From Stenopsyche tienmushanensis (taxonomy: Eukaryota > Arthropoda > Insecta > Trichoptera > Stenopsychidae), in assembly GCA_008973525.1 (NCBI GenBank), contig WACJ01000104.1:930001-994000 (forward strand): a stretch of 64,000 bases of DNA, written 5' to 3'. How positions within the stretch are numbered: position 1 is the stretch's first letter; each line of letters starts with the position of its first letter. Shown here piece after piece: positions 58,001-64,000 of the stretch. The notes under the pieces were generated by a model, which saw only the letters and a list, made by a program, of their open reading frames with translations, was not told where the DNA came from and did not search any database. The translations under genes were made by a program, and so were the position numbers.

Positions 58001-61000
58001 TCCCAAACCTGAAATGTTCAGATAAGTTTAATGATAAATTCATATTTTTAATGTGAATTTTACGTTGTTGTATTATTACCTTGACAAGGAATCTCATCCG
58101 AGCATTCCAGCCGTCCAAATAATTCCACCCCTAACGCAGCAAATATGAAGAACAATAAGAAAAACAGCAATCCCAAATTGCCAACTTGGGGTAGAGCCTG
58201 CATCACAGTATCGAGCAGTGCTCTTATTCCTTTGGCCATCTTGAGGAGCTTTAATACTCTGGCAATCCGCAACACTCTCATCACTCGCATGATCGTTGGA
58301 TTTATTGGTATGATATTTGTTTGTAATTCTTCTAAAACTATTCCTACAATTGATAAGATTACAATTCCAACGTCGAGCTGATTCCATTTATCTTTCAAGT
58401 ATATCTTAAAGCCGATGGCGACCAATTTCATGATGGCTTCTAATATAAATACTGCCGTGAAGAAATAATTGAATATTTTGAGGGCGTATTCCAAAGCGGG
58501 CGGCATTCTGTAATATTCTATCGCCATCGTTACTACGTTTAGTCCTATTACACCGGCAATGGCCAAGTCGAAATATTTAGAAGTGACCACGTTGTGTATT
58601 AATAATCTTCCCTGCGAATAGTTTGAGTAGTAGGGAGGCTCGTGCATTTCTGAAATATAAATATCGCATTTTATTATATACATAAGGAAAGGGGGGACTG
58701 GACTCCTTGTACTCCAGAAAGCCCTTTTCAGTAGAGTCAAAAAGGTCGTCTAGAGTAGTTTTCCACCATCTCCTATGAAAACTACTCAGTCTTTACAAAC
58801 CTTCCACATTCCCTATCGAGACGATTGCGAAAGCGTTCATCAATACGTTCACTCAGGATACCCGTTGGGTGAACGTTCGAAACAAAACTCGGTGGTAATG
58901 CTACCTTCAATATCGAGCGAACGAGGAGGTGAATGTATGATACAGACGAAATGGATGCAACCCCTTCCTGTGAATGGATATTGAAGAGGCCCATAGTTCT
59001 GCAGTGGACTGTTAGTGGCTGCACTATGATGATGATGATTATATACATGGATTTGGCCGGTTGGCAACCGTTGTTATCAGTCGTGATTTTGTGTGCTCCG
59101 CTCATCTGCTCTGTTTTTGAGTAAATAGTGCTTTTCGCGTCAATATCTATATCGGGCTGTGTCGGCAACCGTTTTTTGTGCCACCCTGTAAAAGCGCGGC
59201 GCCTGAAACTGATTATTAATAGCCTTTTCAGCAGCATTATCGATGTACATTTGCATCGTACCAAATTGGCTTTTGTTTTTATTTATTTATTTTATTTATT
59301 TGAATTTTGAGAAAATCGAAAATCGTAGGAATTGGCAGAAAGAATAGGCAGTCTGTTCGTCCTGGAACCCTTAGAATCGGTTGTAAAGTCGGTTGTAAAA
59401 TTAGTTTACTTGTATATTATTATAATTGATTCATACGCTCTGACGAAATGCCGACTACTTATACAATATATAAAATTCGCGAGTGACACCGAAAAACATT
59501 GTTTTTGTACATATTACATCTGCACAAAAATGAAACATCTCATCCGCATCACTTGAGATGAACTGCAACAAGGACAATAACATAAAAATCCAAGCTTTCA
59601 AGGTAAGTGAATTAACAAATACTCGCACACATCTATTTTCTATTGTCACATAAACGTGGGAACACTGGGACCAGAAGACAAACTTGCACAACTAGGCTCG
59701 CGGTCCGACCGCCAAAATGCTGTTTCGACTGCTCCCATAATACAATCTTGACTAGTTGATATTACTTGATACCTGACTTTTTAACCTATTTATTTGTTCC
59801 AGCTCTGTCTATTTTTTTTCCAGTTTGCTCCCAGTCTGACCAATTAAATATTGTTTGACTGTGCCCGGTCGACACTAAACGCCGAAGTTCGAATATTTTG
59901 ATGCGACATAACTACCCTTTGCTAATACAATTTGACTAATACTTCTTTGCAGCCTAACCACATCTGACTACTCTTAACTACTATGCTTATACGATTTTGT
60001 GTATTTTAACTATTGGCCACTTTACTTATACATATTTACAGAGTAAATACTTAAATACTCTTTTAACAGCAAGCTAATACTTAGTTTAACTACTATTCAT
60101 TGCTACTTTTACAAATCAAGACTTGCTTATTACTCGCTATCCGTTACATAGTCGACCCTACCCAAAAATATGGAGCATGATGAACCGTATAAGATTTTTT
60201 AGGAACAGAACAAGGACAAGAAGAATATCAAAGAGACGGCCTCGAAGGGATGCATATGAGGAACTTCACTTTGCAACGTAAACAAAATTGTCTTCCGTTG
60301 ACTTCTATATCGTTTTGTAATCGCCGAACTGAGAGGGGCAACCTGAAATGATGGCGAAACCACTCAGCTTCGAATTCGCTCGGGTAAGTTGTACGATGAC
60401 GGGGAGACACCCTCATTTGGTGTAGGAGCGAATCCGAGATGCACTCAAGCGTCACGTCTGTCTTCACCCTACCCCGGCAACGCCCTAGCGAGGAAAGGGG
60501 GACTGGACTCCTTGTACTCCAGAAAGCCCTTTTCAGTAGAGTCAAAAAAAAGGTCGTCTAGAGTAGTTTTCCACCATCTCCTATGAAAACTACTCAGTCT
60601 TTACAAACCTTCCACATTCCTTATCGAGACGATTGCGAAAGCGTTCGTCAATACGTTCACTCAGGATACCCGTTGGGTGAACGTTCGAAACAAAACTCGG
60701 TGGTAATGCTACCTTCAATATCGAGCGAATGAGGAGGTGAATATATGATACAGACGAAATGGATGTAACCCCTTCCTGTGAATGGATATTGAAGAGGCCC
60801 ATAGTTCTGTAGTGGACTGTTAGTGGCTGCACTATGATGATGATGATTATATACATAGATGAGTCACATAGTCCTATATGAGAGCCCTGGTCATCGACAA
60901 CGCATGCCGCCATTCGTCCAAAAGTACGGCGTCTAAGTCCAACTGTCTATCCCAGCATATACGAGGTCTATTGTCTCACATGAGGAACTCTGTGAGTCAG

Positions 61001-64000
61001 CATCTATGCTACATGACCTACCCAAGTAGATGGCGGGTTTGGACGAAGCTGGTGATTGATGCTTCGCATAATTAATCTCAATTAATAGACATTCCCAATG
61101 TATCAGCAGCTCCATCAATAGATGCAAGTGCCGATAGAACTCCTGTCGTCATCTCGAAAGGTTCCGATAGTGCGCCGTTGGAGCGTACTACACTGACCGA
61201 TCCGGAAACGCACATCCTCGACAGTATCACTAGCTTACCAGGGATTCCCATCTCCAACATGGTCCTCCAAAGTTTTTCCCGTTGATGCTGTCGTAAGCTG
61301 AAGTTGAAATCGTATTCCCACATCTTTTGTGACAGACCTGCTCAGCTGATTCAGCATTGGTACTCTCCGAAAAGTTGCTCCATAATAGGGGACAGCTGCC
61401 CGATCAGAGTTCTGACAAATAGTTTATAACCAATTTTTAAAAGAGATATAATTGGAGCATAAGAGCATATAATTGCTTATGTTTGACCCATCTCCACTCA
61501 GAAGGCACGAACTCGCTCTTCCATATTGATATGACGAGAGCAAACAATCTAATGAGCAGAGGACATCCTTCCCATTTTAAGAACTCTGTCGGGATACCAT
61601 TCACTCCTGCGGCTTTCCCTTCCTGAAGACTATGCATGCAGATTTCAAACTCGTTCTAAGTAGAAGGGGTCTTAACAAAATTTCCTTGAATGATTCTTAG
61701 GTTTATCAACGCACTGCCAAGAAGAGTATGTGTTTGGTGTCCCTTTTAGCACAGATGTGGGCATCCCTACTTACATCCGGGGAAAATTGAAACCATGACG
61801 TCCTCAGGCTCCCTCCCACTCCGATGCAGGCTTTTGCGACCTCGCGCACTACGGCATTGATTTCCCTCTACATTTTCCTGACATTGACCTCGCCGCTTCC
61901 CGAAACGCCCCGACCTGTAACCTCCATCTCAAAGAACTTCAACACGTGTGACTCGAAGACCATGAGTACTTCCCGATGCTTGAGGACGTAAACACCTCAT
62001 TTTTTGCTGGGACGTTTCACATCAATCTGATTTCGGGTGACCCCGTCAGCAGACAACCACGTGAACTTGTGAACTTTTTATGCTCAAAAGTGCTGCTACT
62101 GGTAATTATCCCGACGAATACAGCAAAGCCGACGAGTCTTTCCTCGCCTCCTGTAATTGTTCGCAGAAAACCTCCTCGATGCTGTCACATGTCTTTTCTG
62201 TAGGAGCATACATACACCAAGGATAAGTTATGCCCTTTGCCTCTTACGATAAGCGTTCATATTCTGTCGCTTATGGTGCTAAAATTTAAAACGGACGACA
62301 GTGTCCTCTTGTCCAGAATTTCCGAGGAGCATCGATCCACTTGCGAGGAGTTGATGCTCCTGGATTGCCGACAAGTCCTAACGTTCCAGGAACCGATAGT
62401 CAAAAACCGGCGACACTTACCTGGGCACTACCTAAATAAAGATCTAAATGCGTGTCGGTTTTCAAGGCTCTCAGTATTTCAATTTTATAAGCATAATTTA
62501 AAATATTTAATACAAAAATACTAACTCCGTCGCTTTTTCTCCATTTGTAATGCCCTTTTAGCAGCGCGGCGGACCCTTTCTTCCTTTTCTTGCTCTTCTC
62601 TACACCGGTGAAAGTTTTCAACGACGACTCCGACAAACATGTTGAGCACAAAAAATCCAACGAGCAGAATAAATGCAATGAAGTATAATAAGCGCCATTC
62701 TGAATAGTTGACAATCGGCTGGAATAAAATTGATGACATTTTGAATACAAATTAAATTAAATCAATTTATCTGCATTTTATATTACATACTTGTTGATCC
62801 ACCCCGACAGCATCCAATCCTGTATACATTATATTAACCCATCCATCCCTTGAGCTCAACACAAAAAGCGACATCAGGGCTTTGCCTAAATCGTCAAAAT
62901 TATATTTTCGATTTATCCATACATTCCCCCTGATTGCCAAACAATCTGTTTTATTCCTGACTCCCTTAATATTTTCCCCTTCACAGTAAAAAAAGGCTCC
63001 TTTGAAAAGCTGCAAATATTGAACAATCAGTATTTTTGTAAGAATGACGATTATAACGCCTTGGCGGACACGTCTGCATTATGCAGTCATTTTTCATACT
63101 AAAATAAGACTTGTCCGCCAACGCATGTAATATGTTCAGTCGGTATACCTGGACTCCTAAGATTCCAAATATGATAAAAAATGTACAGCAAATAAGCACA
63201 ATATTTCCAATGGGACGGAGCGAAGACAAGAGTGTTTGAACGACTAATTTTAAACCTGGAGCTCTATTGATCACCCTCAATGGCCTTAGGGATCTTAATA
63301 ATCGAAACACCTTAAAACAATTAAATATATCAGTTATTTGTTTTATATGCGATTAATAATATTCATTGATGGACACGTCTGCATTATGCGTCATTTTTAG
63401 TATGAAAATATGACGCATATTGCAGACGTGTCCGCCAACGCGTTAAAGCTCACTCTGAGAATTCCGAATATTCTTGGACTGGACTCTGATAGGAGCGACA
63501 TGAGCAAATCTATTATGGATATAATAACTAAAGATCCATCCATTATATTCCAACCGGATGTGAAATAAGCATCTGGACCATAAAACATCCCGCTCGCCAC
63601 AACCTAATAAAACAAATCATTATATTAATACATATTTTGCACTATTTTTATATTAATGCAGTATTTTTTTTACCTTGACAAACATTTCTAAAGCAAAAAC
63701 ACCGGTAAAAACATAATTGGCCGTCGACAGAAAAGCTCTTTCTGTACTTGTCGGTGGTATATTGGGCCTTTCCATCGCTAGTGTTATACAATTTAGAGCA
63801 ATAAATAGAAGTACGACGTTATCGAACCATTTCCTAGTTACTATCCAGGAACACAGTCTACGAAATCTGAAATTTAAAACATTACTGCATGCGTCTGAAT
63901 CGCTTTTGTATGTTGATTTTATTGAAGTTAGACGAACCTGTTGTTCAAAGAAAATAAGTAGAGCGAAGATTCATCTCTTTCTTTAAGACAGCCTTTGGGC
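55100..64000 (-). CDS. Ca-alpha1T: T-type (Cav3) calcium channel alpha-1, partial
   Basis: Low-voltage-activated Ca2+ channel pore subunit of the plasma membrane. Ten exons: 64000-63938 (partial), 63866-63674, 63603-63454, 63310-63149, 63009-62791, 62718-62526, 58649-58080, 58008-57779, 57703-57530 and 56653-55100. They splice in frame to about 1168 codons ending TAG. Visible are [11 protein letters not shown] before domain III, III S4 ([14 protein letters not shown]), the III pore with SSRDGW, and III S6 ([20 protein letters not shown]). Then come IV S4 ([20 protein letters not shown]), the IV pore with ATGDNW, and S6 running into [12 protein letters not shown]. Asp in both filters is the T-type signature (EEDD over the four domains). 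The C-tail of about 575 residues has an acidic coiled region and then a disordered Ser-rich part with tandem repeats. Domains I and II lie beyond the right edge. The 3.9-kb intron between III S6 and IV carries LINE insertions. Confidence 0.95.
56270..56460 (-). repeat. tandem repeat in channel C-tail
   Basis: Four 15-16-residue units in the last exon follow L-[SGT]-R-[ED]-x-S-[TI]-[ED]-S-Y-[HQ]-x-[RK]-R ([56 protein letters not shown]). Each carries an R-x-x-S site of the kind basophilic kinases use. The DNA repeats are partly degenerate at third positions, so the array is not very recent. Confidence 0.75.
56740..57500 (+). pseudogene. RTE-clade LINE relic in channel intron
   Basis: Lies in the intron between exons 56653 and 57530, opposite to the channel. 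The plus strand reads [17 protein letters not shown], then [15 protein letters not shown] and after a stop [17 protein letters not shown]. This is the first part of an RTE-type reverse transcriptase (KAxGxDxIPxEFLK; motif A YDSI). It matches 61640-60940 on the other strand. Stops and frameshifts abound. Confidence 0.65.
58684..59052 (+). repeat. 1.1-kb dispersed repeat, truncated copy
   Basis: 3' portion only, ending TGCACTATGATGATGATGATT. Near-identical to 60480-60865 (GGACTGGACTCCTTGTACTC, GATACCCGTTGGGTGAACGT, ATCGAGCGAACGAGGAGGTG). Starts 35 bases before the channel exon 58649 on the intron side, close to its acceptor. Confidence 0.65.
59755..60865 (+). repeat. 1.1-kb dispersed repeat, full copy
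   Basis: Same order of blocks as 15845-14723 in reverse: CAGTCTGACCAATTAAATAT, AGCCTAACCACATCTGACTA, ATCGCCGAACTGAGAGGGGC, GGACTGGACTCCTTGTACTC and a TGATGATGATGATT tail. No intact frame. A 3' simple repeat and variable 5' truncation are typical of non-LTR retroposons. Confidence 0.6.
60935..62405 (-). pseudogene. RTE-clade LINE relic, endonuclease to RT
   Basis: Minus strand, reading from 62405: [13 protein letters not shown], the start of an apurinic endonuclease domain, then broken endonuclease sequence to about 61750. Next comes [20 protein letters not shown] (61625-61565), and at 61320-61090 [20 protein letters not shown] followed by an RT segment [17 protein letters not shown]. The YADD box is missing. 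It is oriented with the channel gene, in the 3.9-kb intron, and is the same family as 56740-57500. Confidence 0.65.
63061..63121. mobile_element. mini-palindrome element, copy 1
   Basis: 61 bp in the 139-nt intron 63148-63010. Ends TTGGCGGACACGTCTGCA and TTGTCCGCCAA are inverted copies. It shares CGTCTGCATTATGC and TGTCCGCCAACGC with the copy at 63366. Confidence 0.6.
63366..63438. mobile_element. mini-palindrome element, copy 2
   Basis: 73 bp in the neighbouring intron 63453-63311, starting 15 bases inside the donor. Arms GGACACGTCTGCATTATGCG and ATGACGCATATTGCAGACGT/GTCC form a near-perfect hairpin of about 28 bp with a short loop. Same family as 63061-63121. Confidence 0.65.

Overview
This is a stretch of insect nuclear DNA: AT-rich, with short exons bounded by GT/AG introns and a heavy load of decayed transposable elements. 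Four protein-coding genes can be read with confidence. They are a rhomboid-4-like intramembrane protease (minus strand, N-terminal exons only), ribosomal protein S9 (minus, complete), the splicing factor LUC7L3 (plus, complete) and a T-type (Cav3) voltage-gated calcium channel alpha-1 subunit (minus, domain III to the C-terminus, running off the right edge). The proteins look insect-like throughout. I cannot fix the order from sequence alone.

Layout. 1-22.8 kb holds no recognisable gene. It lies downstream of the last visible rhomboid exon on the gene's own strand, so it may be one very large intron; it is filled with mariner relics, R1-like LINE tails, LTR-like repeats and MITEs. 22.8-28.6 kb carries the rhomboid coding exons, including a 24-nt microexon, and 34.8-35.2 kb is a candidate non-coding first exon and promoter. 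38.5-39.7 kb contains a hAT (ZBED5-like) relic and a LINE relic. 39.8-41.6 kb is RpS9, with a 5'TOP-like leader. After a divergent intergenic gap of about 0.9 kb, LUC7L3 occupies 42.5-46.0 kb. 46-53 kb has no recognised gene; part could be 3'UTR of LUC7L3 or of the calcium channel. 53.1-55.0 kb is a pogo-like element stuffed with R1-like LINE pieces. 55.1-64.0 kb is the calcium channel, whose introns hold two copies of one RTE-clade LINE and two copies of another dispersed repeat.

The genes share no pathway. RpS9 (40S subunit) and LUC7L3 (U1 snRNP-associated) are housekeeping genes in head-to-head arrangement. The channel and the protease are large-intron genes. The most interesting signals are structural: a tiny palindromic element in two consecutive channel introns, a recurring mariner/R1 chimeric repeat, a short inverted-repeat element carrying a piece of reverse transcriptase in a LUC7L3 intron, a patch copied into a mariner relic, and a TIR family built on GCATAACTTC motifs. 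I found no convincing new multi-gene system.
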